Source of the DNA: Margaritifera margaritifera
Taxonomy: Eukaryota > Mollusca > Bivalvia > Unionida > Margaritiferidae
DNA length: 64,000 nt
Reading direction: 5' to 3'
NCBI GenBank assembly: GCA_029931535.1
Contig: JAQPZY010001548.1
Coordinates: 616,001-680,000, forward strand
Below, piece after piece: positions 22,006 through 35,168 of the stretch. How positions within the stretch are numbered: the stretch's first letter is position 1; every line of letters begins with the position of its first letter. The position numbers were made by a program, and so were the translations under genes. The notes beneath the pieces are model-generated. The model did not search any database. It was not told where the DNA came from and saw only the letters and a program-made list of their open reading frames with translations.

Positions 22006-22840
22006 CTATGATCGTTGGGGCCACAGAGACGATATCAGAATGGGCTGAGCAGTGGAGGTCCTGACTTTGTGGAGCACATGCTGAATTATTCTGAAAAGTG
22101 GGAAGACATAAGCAAATAGATGATCCCACCTTAGACTGAAGTCATCCACAGCCCAGGCCCGCTGATCTGAGACTGAGGAGACATAAAAGGCGAACCTATT
22201 GTTCAGTATTGTCATGAACAAGTCCACCAAGGGTCTCCCCCACAGAGGAATCCAAGCCGAGAGGGGATCCTTGTGCAGTTTCCAGTTCGCCAGAAGGAAC
22301 CAGGTCTGTCGCAGATTTCAAGGTCCCCAGGAGGGATAGATATAGACGAGTCGACAAGGTCTTGGTCTGAAGCACCACAAAAAGAGCCAGGATTCTGTCT
22401 ATAATGTCCAGTGGAACATGAACATGCCCAAAGTTGGTGAGGAAGTTCATCCCCACAGAAACAAAATCCTGAGAAGAATTACCTCCAATTTCTGTAGCTT
22501 CAGAAAGGGTCCTAGCCAGGTCACTGTGGACCAGCAGCAAGACAGATCTTGCAAGAGGGACTCTTTGAGGCCATTGTGCATCAGCCAGTCATCGAAATAC
22601 TAGAGAATGGGGATCGTAAGAGCACTCAGGTGGGTGACAACTACTCCCATCACACTGGTAAAAGCTATGGGAGTGGAGGTTAGGCTGAACAGCAGAGCTC
22701 AAAATTAGAAAACCTCAGAGTCCAGGCAAAACTGGAGGAATTTCCTGTGAGGAGGAAAATTTGGCTGCAGAGGTATGCATCTTGAAGGTTGATGGAGAAT
22801 TCACAGTTGCTGGGCCTTACGGCATTCCTGAAAGAATAAA
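22006..22840 (-). pseudogene. RT/RNase H remnant of YR retroelement 1
   Basis: The RT part includes INLQDAYL, FCLDSEVFNFELCCSA and the catalytic box as YFDDWLMHNG near 22570-22600, with a stop just before it. Downstream, the frame at 22006-22230 begins VDLFMTILNNRFAFYVSS and continues with RAWAVDDFSLRWDHL and FPLFRIIQHVLHKVR. These are the VDLFAT, AVDALSxxW and PPFxLIxxVLQKVR blocks typical of the RNase H to recombinase linker in this order. At least three stops or frame changes interrupt it. Confidence 0.78.
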
Positions 22841-22929
22841 CATGTGGGTGAGTATCTCATGGGACCTTCTTGTGCCCACATTTCCCCACATTTTGTGACA
22901 TTCCTGACAAGAAAAGTATCTGCTGCCAA

Positions 22930-23180
22930 TCTAGTACTCTCTGAAAGAAAAAACTTTATGCAAATATTTTATTTCAAAGCAGAGTAATAAAATGATCTGA
23001 TGCAACAATCAAAATCATACTTCTTCAGCAAATACTTATTCGAAGCAGTGCAATAAAATTATTTGATGCAACAATTAAATTAGTACTGCCTAAGTGAGTA
23101 CTTATTCAAAAATGTACTGATGAAGCAGTGCTATACAATTATTTCAATGCAGTAATTTAGCATACTGCCTACATGCACTA
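22930..23180. repeat. Short degenerate tandem repeat, about 75 bp units
   Basis: Three units share aagcagtgcaataaaattat, ttgatgcaacaattaaat and tactgcctaagtgagtactt words. Confidence 0.6.
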
Positions 23181-25299
23181 TTAATAAATAATTCCCAAAA
23201 TTGATAAACAAAGGGGAATTAATATTCCGGAACCAGGAATGGGTAGTAATACCTATCCTAGGCTGAAAATATAATCAAGTACTGCCAAAGTAAGTACTAA
23301 AATAAAATTCCAGAACTATCACACAGGAGGAATTACTTATCCTAACAACAGTTAAGAGAAAAGGGAAGAATAGAGAAGAGCACTACTAGATGAACACGAT
23401 GGAATGAAGTTCCCTAAATTATCAATAGAGCTAAAGTCACAATCAAATAATTCAAGGACTGAGGGGACAATCACTCAATTGAAATGGAAAATTAGAATAA
23501 TTTGAAAACAACATTTATTTAAACACATAAACGAAAACAATTTTCCAAGAGCAAACTGAACACATTAGCGCTACAAGTTTCCAAGGAAAAGAGGAAGAGT
23601 AACATGCATGAGCTGATGACATGGTAATCAGTCTGGTTCTGGGTTCTCTCTGTTCTAGATTTCCAGAACGGTCCATATAATGCGAGATTGGATATATGAG
23701 TTCAGACGAGGGGACTTAGCATCCCAGAAGGTAACCAAGGCAACAGTGACAGGTATTGTATTACTACTATAAAACCAAATTTTTTAGGGTCATATGAATC
23801 TATATCATTCTCTCACACTCTTCGTATGCATATATAGACTTGATTATTTTAACTCTGATTATTATTACTATATATTTTCAACAATTTAGGATACAATTAT
23901 ACTATATTCTATGTAACAGCTGCATTGTGCACTTAAAAAATTCTAATTTTGGTAAATTTCATCATGTTAAAGCTGGTCATAAAAAGCACACATCTACAAA
24001 TGTTATAAACAGTGTCTCCATCATATGTATGTATATACTAGAAGTGTTAGCTCCCTTTTTCTGTGCTGAGAGCTTTCTACTTTTGTGGTTCATTTTCTCT
24101 CCCAATATGGTTGCACCCAGGAAAACACATTTAAGATATATTTTTGAGACTGATTTAACCCACAAGGTTGAGCAGTAATGAGACAACAGTTACGCATAGT
24201 CATAGGTTCCAAGAAAATCATGATGTTCTAGGCAGATATTAGCAGCTGCTTCACTCTCATGAGACATACTGGGATTGAGACATGTGCTTAAAACAGATTT
24301 GAACAAAATTAGTTTTGACCAAAAGAGGTGATAGTGAAATGGTAACATCTGTTACTAAATATTGGCATTCACAAGTGAAAAATGTCAACTGATGACCATT
24401 TGGCAATCTTAAAAATAATAATGCAGCAACTGAAAAATTACATCAACACTGTCTTATTTAAAGTATATACCACATCTTGTACAAAATACAACATGCAATT
24501 TAATTCAGAGCATAATCCCTTTTCAATTGAGACTGATGGTTCCTAATAAGTTGCCTTCTTTACATGTACCAAGTCTGGCTCAAAGCCAATAAAAACAATG
24601 TTTGTTATTGAAATATACAGATCAATGACCAGTCTGATACATGGCCTGTGCCATTAACTTTAGCTGATGGTACAGATCCAGAAAAATGCATACTTTGGAA
24701 GCAAATACAGAAAAATTACATTCTGACGTAAAATTACTATCAGTAGAACTCTTATAAGCATAGATATGGCTAGGACTTTATTAATATAAACTATCATCAT
24801 CAGAAAATAAAAGTTAAGGCCCTTTAACAGTTAATCTAAGGCCAGACAATATGTAGTGATAGTTTACAAAACCCCATATAGTAAATTTCAATGGCTGGCT
24901 TGAGGCTAAAGTATGTGATCTATGTACTATTAATAAAATCTTTTTCTGTTTGTTTTACAATTACTTTTTAATTTGCCTTAACTAAAAACTTCAAGTTAAG
25001 TCTTTCTATCATTTTCAATCATTAATTTCCCACTCAACTGACTTCTGTTCTCAATTTGTATGGCAAAAACTTGAAATGGCCACTAAAATTTTCAAGTATG
25101 GTAGCTTGTTCTATAGCTACTAATATGAAAGGTATCTGGAGCACTGACATAGCAGCTTAATCTCCTATTCACATTTCTGACGCATGCATTAAGATAACTG
25201 CAAGGGTATTTCAATATACTTAAATATAAAATGTTGAAATACATTAAGATCAAGATGTTTTTCTTCTACATGTAAATACTGGAATTAGGTTCCAGCACA
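23181..25299. other. SYCP2 intron, no recognisable element
   Basis: About 2.1 kb with no repeat partner in the window. Frames at 23840-24178 (+) and 23977-24186 (-) overlap on opposite strands and show no motif, so both look like chance. Confidence 0.4.
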
Positions 25300-25790
25300 A
25301 ATTGCATATCCCATACTTCCAAGCTATGCTGCTAGGGACATGACCTGACCAAGGGGCCAATGATGCAACATTGTAAATGTGTTTTTGTCTCTTTGTGTCC
25401 AGTTAATGTATATATGGTTATATGATGGGGATCTTGATAGTTTCCAATTTATGAGCCAAAGGCAAGTCCCCAACTCCAAGGGCACAACCCTAAGCCTGTG
25501 TTGGATGCACAAGTGAATATATTTCCCTATGCCCATTAAATATATACATGGTTATAGGGTGGAGATCACAACAGTTTCCACAATATGACCTGGGGGCAAA
25601 TCTCCTACTCTTGAGGTAGGACCCAGGGTCTGTACTGGATATGTCTAATTTCATCTCATGTCCTTCAAAACTATACATAGTTATAAGGTGTGGGATCTCC
25701 AGTTTCCAAATACAGAGCCAGGGGCACATTCCTTACACCAGGGGAATGACACATACCTGCCAGAACATGTGTCACAAGAAAAACAAGATT
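25300..25790 (-). repeat. Satellite G, about 133 bp period
   Basis: Three monomers anchored on atatatggttat / atacatggttat / atacatagttat at about 25404, 25537 and 25669. They have conserved ggggatcttgatagtttcca and ggcaagtccccaactccaag words. Several minus-strand frames in this block are by-products of the repeat. Confidence 0.75.
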
Positions 25791-25889
25791 TTTTACTCCC
25801 AAAACCCCTGACACAGTTGTCTTTATAAAAACATGATTTCCAGTAAATCTTATGAAGAAAATAAAACAAGAGAGAGAGACCTTTGTTGA

Positions 25890-26950
25890 CACCAAGATAT
25901 ATGCCCATAACATGTAGCCTGTACAAACTGTCAACAGTTATGCTTAATGCTCAAGAAAAACTATCACCATGGGTCAGTTTATACAGTTAATTTGTCACAG
26001 AGATGATTAAAAGGTAAAGGCAGTCAGAAATAAACAAACCACCACAACAAAGATTACTTAAGTGACTGACAATAGTTAGAGTGTCTTTGTGTTGCAAGTC
26101 CTTTCAGTACTGCTGTGGGAGAGCCCACTGACTAATTTGCATAGGTAAAGTACATGAAGTGGAACAACCCATTCATTTGAAGTTAGGTAAATCAAAAAGA
26201 TCCGTGTTGAAGAAGCAAACATTATTACACTTTGTTGCCTTGAATAAGAATGTTCAAACCATATTTATTAAAGATTATTGGCAAGTTTCTGATTAGTGGC
26301 AAAGTTTCTTTGAAGTCAGATTTTACCCCATATATAAAATGCAAAACATGATTATTTCAGTGGTTGGAATAGTGTGGAAGTGAATTCATTTTTGAAAGCA
26401 AAATGTCAAAATGCAGCTGTGATTCAGAGAAGGATGAACCATCTGCAAAGTGAGCAAAGCCAAGCAAAATGAACTAACATAACTCCTGTTTGATGGGGTC
26501 TGACTTTGTGAAGTAGCAAGGGCGAGCATTTTATTCTTTGCACAAATTGCAAACACCATATCAACATGGGCAATTGTCATCTTCCTTCAGGATAAACAAA
26601 ATCTGACATTCTAAGGGACTGACAATTTAATTTTCTGGGGCAGGGCTCTGGGATTTTTTTTTTTACTTCAGGCTCCAAAAAAACTTGAAAAAAATTAATC
26701 TTGCTCTAATTTGTAGATAAAAAAAGGACTACTTCTATCCATCATAGTAGTTGGAAAAAAATTTATCTTCATACAAAAGAACAACAATATATCATAGTTG
26801 GATCCCCCCACCCAGAATATTAAATGGTCAGTCACTAAATAGTGTGGCCATTGCATGTTTGTCACTCACTCACAGCAATGCAAATGTAAAAGGTGTGGGT
26901 ATTGTGGGTATAATGACTTCAGTGACTCTATTCTTACTTGCTGATTAAGA
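25890..26950 (+). mobile_element. hAT family 2, copy 1
   Basis: About 700 bp (25890-26610) align in the same orientation with 62582-63290. Shared words include atatgcccataac, gattaaaaggtaaagg, tttgcataggtaaa, gaagtggaacaaccca and tatataaaatgcaaa. The aligned part ends in a BED-like half finger: frames give GEHFILCTNCKHHINMGNCH. After an unrelated stretch (26615-26820) the hAT C-terminal block VAIACLSLTHSNAN appears at 26845-26890 and then breaks off. It is non-functional. Confidence 0.72.
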
Positions 26951-27102
26951 AGTGCATGCATGGAATACTTTGTTCATATGAATAACTAAATATCTCTCCA
27001 AATAATTATTGGACAATTATACAACTTAGTTTGTTTCCTTTCTTCAGTTAATGTCTCTTTTCTTATTTAAACCATAAACACAAAATGCATAAATATTATT
27101 AC

Positions 27103-27175
27103 CATAGGAGAAGCAGCGTCTCATATCAGGTTTTGAAATGGCAATAGTTTCCCACAAGTCATCACCCTGAGACTC
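27103..27175 (-). CDS. SYCP2: SYCP2 exon e: Spt16M-like domain, middle
   Basis: A 73-nt exon with acceptor attgtattacag and donor ATG|gtaata. It encodes 24 residues starting ESQGDDLWETIAI and ending CFSY, plus one base (phase 0 in, phase 1 out). The DDxWE-x-(I/V) element is where the family has its conserved DDHxWExV block, so it follows exon d directly and no intervening exon is needed. The intron between d and e is about 14.5 kb. It carries two LINE relics, two Tigger-like elements, a tyrosine-recombinase relic, a hAT element and two satellites. Confidence 0.86.
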
Positions 27176-27890
27176 CTGTAATACAATTATAACAGAGATC
27201 TTTTGTAAAGTCAGACAAGATAAAAAATAATGAAGTAGTCCAATGTTAATGTAACTGTAATAAATGTATGTAAATATGCATATATAATTTAAGATTACAC
27301 TGAAATACTGTCATAATTCTATGCATATAAACATCGTACAAATCTTTGTTAATTATTTCTCATTAATAGAAGTCCAACAAAAACTGATCTAAAACTACAA
27401 CACTTTCATAAACTTAATCAAACACTAAATTATTCAGAAATAAGTACAGTTAAAAGTTGTTAATCATGTACTAGGTAGCATTAAGGTTACTTGGCATATC
27501 TTATATTTTTACACTCACAAACATCTGATGCAGAAAAATCTTCAGTTCTTGTTTTAAATGTTAAAGTCTTCCAACTAGTTCAAAGAATAATTGTTATGCC
27601 TAATTAGTACTTTTTAAATTTATCATTGAAACTAAATTTCAAAAAATTAATTACAACTTTGAAAAAAACTTCAAGTTTACCCTTCTATGAATTTGTGAGT
27701 TTATGAATTTGTGAATTTGTAAACTGTTAAGAATGCAAATTGAAACAAACTCGAAATATGTCCAAAGTACACTGATGCCCACCCCCACCCCGGGCCTTGC
27801 TTGAATGAGTAATGCAAGTAGAAAAGAGAAATTACTCTAGAAAACTCTAAGCACATATTTATGAACATGCAGTAAGAACATCTGAAATGG
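27176..27890. other. SYCP2 intron, no recognisable element
   Basis: Between exon e and satellite B. A splice-like open segment on the minus strand near 27480-27590 was considered and rejected as an exon because exons d and e already join perfectly. Otherwise AT-rich. Confidence 0.4.
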
Positions 27891-27894
27891 ATAC

Positions 27895-29281
<1,387 letters not shown>

Positions 29282-29319
29282 TTAACCTGATTGGTTAATT
29301 CCTGACATTCTAGATGCCA

Positions 29320-31050
29320 TGAAAATTTTTGATTATTTCAAATCTGTTGGTCAACAAACACATTACAAAACATGGAGAAATAAAGTAACCAAAATGATCG
29401 ATGGGGCAAAGAAGTCTTCAATTAATATCAGTCAGCTTTAGAAAATAATTGCAATATGAATTCTATGTGGAAAGTTTTTAACAAACTAGGTGCAGGTAAA
29501 CAGTCCACAAGGTCATCCAAAATCCAACAACTTAGCCAGGAAGGCCAGATTATTGATGAGGATGTTGAAATAGCAAATACATTCAATGAACTTTTTGTCA
29601 GCATAGCTTCCAGAATTAAGGAACCCATTGTAAACTCCAATCATGATGAACTAAGAAATTTCTGTTCAGAAAAAATTCCAGCTGACACAAACTTGTTTAT
29701 CTCTGCAATACCAAATGAAAAAGTTTTTACATTTTTGCAAACTATTGCAACAATGAAATCAACAGGCCTAAATAATACTGGACCACGTCTCCTGAGGGCT
29801 GCTGCAAACATAATATTTGATAGCATAGCTTACATATGTAATCTAAGCATATCCACCTCATTGTTTCCCCAGACATGGAAATTTGCAAAAGTTACCCCCA
29901 TTCACAAGTCTGGCAGCAAAGAAGATGTCAATAACTACAGACTCATATCTATATTACCAACTCTGTCCGAACTACTTGAAAAACATGTCCATAACAGTCT
30001 TTTGATGTACCTATCAAACAATGATTTAATTCATCAAAACCAATCAGGGTTCTGAGAAAACCACTCCTGTGAGACAGCTTTGGTCTCCATGATAGACAGA
30101 TGGATTACTGCCTTTGATCATGGAAAATTAGTTGGATCTATACTAGTTGATCTTAGAAAAAAGCTTTTGACCTTTTTGATCATGATATTCTTATAAATAA
30201 ATTGAACATTAGCAATGTGACAATTCAACGACTGATTGGTTTACATCATATCTAACAATGAGAAAACAGCGTGTCAAAATAAATAGCAGTTTTTCTAAAG
30301 AAGAACCAATTACATGTGGAGTACCACAGGGATCAATCCTGGGCCCACTCCTCTTTCTCATTTTCATAAATGATAAATCACTGAAAATAGGCAACTGTAT
30401 TTCATCTACCAACTTATATGCAGATGACACCACTCTATCAGATTTTAAACAGCTAAATTCAGACCTAGAGGTCTCCCTTCAGATAGCCTTACTTAGAATA
30501 GATTCCTGGTGTAAGGAAAATGGCATGAAAGTAAACAAGGACAAGACTAAAGTATTAATGATTACTACCCAACAAAAAAGAGCAAAATTGAAAAAATTTG
30601 AAACTTAAGTTGAATGAAATCTGTCTACAAATGGCTACCTGTGACAAAATCCTAGGGCTGATGGTTGACAACAACTTGCAATGGAATGAACATATTCAAG
30701 TCATATGTCATAAAGTCAATTCATGTCTCTGGTTATTAAGCATGATAAGGCCATATCTATCAACTGAACATAAAAAAGATATATACAACATTACCTAGAC
30801 TACTGTAATGTTATCTGGGGAAACACTTCTGACAAGAATATTTGCAAATTATTCCACTTGCAAAAAAGAGCTAGCAGACTCATCCTAGATTGTGCTGAAA
30901 ACATCCCAAATGCAATGAATGATATTAAAATGTTAACAGTAAGTGAACGAATATATTTGAGAAAGGCTAGACTTATGCACAGAGTTTAAAAAAAAATGGC
31001 CCCATTATATCTCATGGAACTATTTCATGCTAGAAAACAAATATAAATTC
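29320..31050 (+). pseudogene. LINE B ORF2 remnant (reverse transcriptase)
   Basis: The linker frame (from about 29320) has FKSVGQQTHYKTWRNKVT. The main frame 29456-30055 (199 codons) carries FNELFVSIASRI, KSTGLNNTGPRLL (RT domain 0) and W-K-F-A-K-V-T-P-I-H-K-S-G with NNYRLISILPTLSELLEK (RT domain 1). A stop follows NQSGF at 30053. Frame 30258-30608 has GVPQGS at 21-26 and catalytic YADD at 54-57. Frame 30598-30798 has the thumb block ILGLMVDNNLQWNEHIQ. At least four lesions (near 30055, 30170, 30225 and 30600) separate these pieces. The YRPIS motif is YRLIS here. Confidence 0.87.
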
Positions 31051-31258
31051 ATTTAATTATAATCTAATTCAATGAATGAAAAGTGAAACCTGTTTGATTT
31101 GACAAATACATTACAACTTGAAGTATAAATTCTCAAACCTTCCACTTTGTTGTCTCATTATTTTTGTACTGTATATATACAATGTATCTAGTTGGATCAT
31201 GTTCTTACAAAATTTTCTGTTTATTATGTCCATATATACATGTGGCTTATTATCAATG

Positions 31259-31290
<32 letters not shown>

Positions 31291-31291
<1 letters not shown>

Positions 31292-33129
31292 AGTAGGACC
31301 CCGCTATAGCACGCTTCGTTATAGCACGAATTCGGATATAACACGATCGTGGCATGGCTACCGAAATTTCATCTATTTTTTCGTACATGAAAAAAACATT
31401 TTTTTTTTCAAAGTACGAAAAATAATGTGTACAAAATTAATTATCACTTTGAGGAAGAGATCGTGTATGAATCCTGATATAATACGATTGTGGCAACGTC
31501 TACCAAAATTTTACAATAATTTCGCCAATTTCTTGAACTACTGCAAAGTTTTGTGCCAAAATAAACAAGAGTTTGATTTAATAATTTGGCAAGCTATATT
31601 GAATAAAGATGCTGACCATTTCTATTTGTGAATGTTCATTTCAAATGTGTCAGTAGTCAATCACTGCACTTTGATCTTAGGTTTTTTTTGAAAGATGTCA
31701 GCTCATTTTAAAGCTGATAAGTGTTAATCTTATTATTACTGATACTTGAACAATAAAGTCATTAAGTCTTCTTTGTGTTTGTCTTCAATACATTCTGTGT
31801 ACAATCGTTGCTCAAACAATAGCTGACATATGTTTGTTCATTCAACTGCACACACAGCCAAGCACCAAACAATGCGGTGGTTGATAAAAGATTCACACCT
31901 GAATTTATAAATCAATTAATTTAAGTCATTGACAATCATCAAAGTCGATCTCAGAGCTTAAGGTTGTTCAAACCATGCGGCAATGATTTATAAAACATAA
32001 AAAAAACGAAAGCCACCAACGCGCACACGTGGCTTGGCGGTGTTGTTAGACAATCGCCATGCAATCAGTTGACCAGTGAATAATATTGTACATTCCCTTT
32101 TAAAATGACCCCATTGTTGATTAACCATTATTCTTGCTGTAGTCATTCAAACAAATAGGTGTCAGAGTTTTAATTAGTAGTTATTTACAATGGATAACAG
32201 TACACGGAAACGTAAAGCTTTTACTGTTAAAGAGAAGCTTGAAGCCATGGACAGGATTAAGTCGGGTGTTTCCACAAGTCAGATTTAATTCCCAAGTGAT
32301 ATTTCCAAAGTTATCTGCCAGTGCACGTAGGCCGATAAGCCTTTGGCTTGTAAAAGCACTCACTTTGTTTTCAAGTTGTTTTCCCACGTGACAACCCTTT
32401 GATCAAGCCACGTTTGATACTTGTTCAGTGGCAAGTAACAGAGGGTGGTTATTTGAACTCCCTGTGATCTTGCCGCACAATTGACACTTGTCCAGTTGCA
32501 ACCTTTAATAGATTTCTGACTTTATGATCAAAGTGTTACTTGCAGAGCCCAAGCTCAGTCTCTGCATAAGCACCCGCATACGACAGTAAAACTGAGGAAT
32601 CTGAGTCGGACCTGATTTACGATGACTAGACGACGATGATTTACAATGACTAAACGACGATGTAGGATTTCAGAACTTTATCAGACAATGATATTATACT
32701 TTTGTGTGTATATTTTCGATGGAATTATTATGGACTCACTCCTATGCATGCCATGAGATCGGTTGGTGAGTGCACGTGTTGATCCTTTAACTATTCATGC
32801 TATACAATAGACATGTACATATAAACATATAAATGTACCAATGCATGGTTCTCTGAATAAAGTAAAATATTATATGTGCAATCTCTGTTTTCACTGTATG
32901 TGCATTTCTCGTTTAATATGCATTGATTTAAGATAGTAACCGTGCCAATGAAGCACGTTGTTTTGAGCCCACAATTTACCCCCCCCCCCCCCCATTTTTT
33001 TGGTGCATGCATCATTTTCTTTGAAGCTAAATGACTTGGTTTTGTCTAGGTTGGTTATAGCATGGTTCAGGACATAGCATGATCTCGTTTTGTGGACCCC
33101 GACCATCGTGTTATAGCGGGGTTCTACTG
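31291..33129. mobile_element. Tigger-like element, TIR type 2, copy 1 (nested in LINE B)
   Basis: TA duplication at 31289-31290 and 33130-33131. Left end CAGTAGGACCCCGCTATAGC and complement of the right end CAGTAGAACCCCGCTATAAC are near-perfect inverted repeats. A TTATAGCACGA/ATATAACACGA motif is iterated just inside. At 1839 bp it is too short for a full Tigger, and it keeps only the first codons of the transposase. A central block (32273-32600) is shared with copy 2 at 58752-59917 in the same orientation, while both ends are inverted between the copies. A poly-C run occurs at 32980-32992. Confidence 0.9.
32190..32288 (+). pseudogene. Tigger/CENP-B-type transposase N-terminus
   Basis: The 32-codon frame starts MDNSTRKRKAFTVKEKLEAM and continues DRIKSGVSTSQI before a stop. 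A basic KRK followed by the (L/F)T-x-x-(E/K)-K-L-E-(A/V)-(I/M)-x-(R/K)-I-x-x-G helix is the standard start of the CENP-B/Psq helix-turn-helix of Tigger (pogo) transposases. It provides the family assignment of this element. The rest of the DNA-binding domain and the DDE catalytic domain are absent. Confidence 0.8.
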
Positions 33130-33310
33130 TATTATTATAAATTATTATTATTATTATTGTGTGTTCAACTATGTACATGTACTCTGTATGTAAATATGAA
33201 TTTAATTGATGGCCACCAGGAGGATTAGTTCCATGCAACTAATTGTGTCACCCTCTTTAAATAAAGTCATTATTATTATTATTATTACTATTATTATTAT
33301 TATTATTATT

Positions 33311-33845
33311 ATTTGTTGACATACATACATGCAGATGATAACCATAATATGTACCAAGTTTCACAGAGATCCATCAAAAACTGGGGGACTAGTTACGTTC
33401 AGAAAAGTATGCCATACACTGAATTCAGCTGCAAGACAAAAAGGGCAATAACTAAAAGAAATTGTGGAAGACAGTATTTTGTTCAAAAGTGCAACTTCAA
33501 ATAATGACCAGAACATGTACAAAATTGTATGGTGATCCATTGGAAACTGTTAGACTTATATAATTGCATTCACTATATTCTCTCATACTCTACATCCAGC
33601 TGCAAGTCAAGAAGGATAATAACTTGAACAAAAATCGCAGGAGAGCACAGTGATTTGTCAATACATGTATGCACATCTTCAGTTGATGAGCATAATACAT
33701 ACCAAGTTTCAGTGATCAATAAAAGAACTTTGACACTTATTGCATTCATAAGATTCTGTCATACACTGCATTTTTTATATTTTAATCAATCAGTCACCTT
33801 CAAACTTTGCTCAGGTCAAGTAACCCCAACCTTGCAAATTTAACA
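33311..33845 (+). repeat. Satellite B, right part
   Basis: Three more monomers continue the array: accataatatgtaccaagtt, gggactagttacgttcag, atacactgaattcagctgca and agcacagtgatttgtcaata. Confidence 0.82.
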
Positions 33846-33850
33846 GGTTT

Positions 33851-34495
33851 ATGGCTGCTGACCTAGACAATGTTCTGTCCCTCACCCTATTGGACTAGAA
33901 GATGTAAGACTTCTTGGGGTTCAATATTAATGATATTGAAGCTAATGTGGCAGTATCCTCAATGAGAATAGAAAAAAAAAAACTCGTAAAATTGGAAAAG
34001 GAAAAAAAAAAACAATGCCTAAAAAAGACAAAATAGGCATCTAAAACTAGTAATGTCAAGTCCGTCATTGTCAAATCAACAAAAACATGTGTAAAGGAAG
34101 ATAACTCTTCCAAGAATTACATTGTTGATGCCCCGTCAACTAGTAAGGTTGGGTTAGCAGCTGAGAAAAAGTCAAAAAGGGCCAAATTAGTCGACTTGAC
34201 AAAATTAACCCCAGAATATATCAAAGCTGTGTGTGAATTATTGGGTATTAATTCCAATCATGATGAGACCTATGATATTCATGATGTCAGAGATAATGAT
34301 AATTGGGACATGTGGAAAACAAGGAGCAAAAAATATTAATTGCTTTGCCTGAGAACTCTTTACCAAAATCCAGCACTCCACTTGGAGTTGTTTCAAATGT
34401 ATCTCTGGCATGGAATCTGAATGAAGTCCTGTTTGATACAAATTGTGATCAAAATGCAGCTGCTTCTATACATGACACTGATTAAGTCTTCTTGA
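33851..34495 (+). pseudogene. LINE D ORF1 N-terminal part (charged coiled-coil region)
   Basis: Starts MAADLDNVLSLTLL at 33851 and continues GFNINDIEANVAVSS, then a Lys/Glu-rich stretch (MRIEKKKLVKLEKEKKK) likely to be a coiled coil. Further on come LVDLTKLTPEYIKAVCELLG and NWDMWKTRSKK in other frames. In-frame stops near 33896 and 33905 and frameshifts near 34020 and 34340 break it. Function of the intact protein would be RNA binding and multimerisation, by analogy with other LINE ORF1 proteins (inference). Confidence 0.6.
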
Positions 34496-34598
34496 ATTTG
34501 GCTCTTTATTACTGGCTCCTCTCTACTGAAAGGGATACAATCCAGGAAACTTGACCAAACAGATGTGAGGACAAATCCGAGAGACAAAAATCAATAGA

Positions 34599-35141
34599 AT
34601 GACCAATTTTGTTTCAAATATGGATCTATCTAGTTACTCTGCTATGGTAGTGCAAGTGGGAGGGAATGATGTCAGATCTGGACACTACTTAGACCAAATT
34701 CAAGAAGACTTTGAAAACCTATTTCATTCTTTATCCTCATATGCCAATACTGCGAGCAACATTTTTATATCTGGACTTCTCCCTCCTATAGATGCTGATG
34801 TGGAAGTCGTGAACTCCATGTTGATAGACCTGTGTGAGAACTTCAATCTTTATTATGTTCCACAATATGATTCATACTTAATACAGTACAGAGATGGAAT
34901 CAATAACCAACTGTTTCATAAGGATGGCATTCATTTGAGTCCACACGGGCCAGCACAATATCTCAGAAATCTCAACTATTACCTTGGCATCTTGAAATCT
35001 ATCAAGGCTGACTGCTGCTACTACTGTAGAGAACATGGCTGTATCTCTGATATATGTCACAATGGGAAGAGGATTCACTGCTACTCATATAACATGTTCG
35101 GACACAAAAAAAACCATTGTTCTTACTTTTACAATTATTAG
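34599..35141 (+). CDS. LINE D ORF1: SGNH/GDSL esterase domain plus zinc-knuckle-like tail
   Basis: An intact 180-codon frame. GGND at residues 21-24 fits block III of SGNH hydrolases. DGIHLS at 109-114 fits block V with the catalytic Asp and His, and the order and spacing fit the esterase domain found in ORF1 of CR1-type LINEs. The nucleophile Ser block would lie upstream of the present start, so the domain is incomplete here. The tail at 140-174 is Cys/His-rich. CYSYNMFGHKKNHC is a CCHC knuckle in which the second Cys has become Tyr. It is probably not translated as a separate protein. Confidence 0.78.
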   Translation: MTNFVSNMDLSSYSAMVVQVGGNDVRSGHYLDQIQEDFENLFHSLSSYANTASNIFISGLLPPIDADVEVVNSMLIDLCENFNLYYVPQYDSYLIQYRDGINNQLFHKDGIHLSPHGPAQYLRNLNYYLGILKSIKADCCYYCREHGCISDICHNGKRIHCYSYNMFGHKKNHCSYFYNY

Positions 35142-35168
35142 GAATGTGGCAAAGAAGAAATAGCCCAC

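Larger units (their letters stand above)
20915..22900 (-). mobile_element. Tyrosine-recombinase retroelement 1 (Ngaro/DIRS type), degenerate
   Basis: Reading down the minus strand, the order is RT (about 22830-22540), RNase H-linked region (22230-22006) and tyrosine recombinase (about 21670-20918). Domain order RT-RNH-YR without an integrase is diagnostic of DIRS-order retroelements. All domains are broken by stops and frameshifts. No terminal repeats were recognised, and the gag-like region upstream of 22900 was not found. Confidence 0.8.
29282..33310 (+). mobile_element. LINE B: 5'-truncated Jockey-group LINE, split by a Tigger-like element
   Basis: The LINE lies inside satellite B with a 7-bp target duplication ATTTGTT (29275-29281 and 33311-33317). 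Removing it restores the satellite word cacagtgatttgt followed by acatac. It keeps the C-terminal part of ORF2 from just before the RT domain, plus a 3' UTR with an internal (ATT)n at 31261-31290. A TA-flanked element (31291-33129) is inserted exactly there. The 3' UTR continues at 33130 with tgtacatgtactctgtatgt, ctaattgtgtcaccctcttt and an (ATT)n tail. Sequence is close to LINE A. Confidence 0.9.

Noticed and set aside
25490..25934. Overlapping minus frames of 79-87 codons
   Set aside because: They are by-products of satellite G and the repeat next to it. They overlap in different frames and have no motif.
27480..27590. Open, exon-like minus segment (TLTFKTRTEDFSASDV)
   Set aside because: The acceptor is weak and its phase-2 end does not fit the phase-0 start of exon e. 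The SLD is already continuous from d to e.
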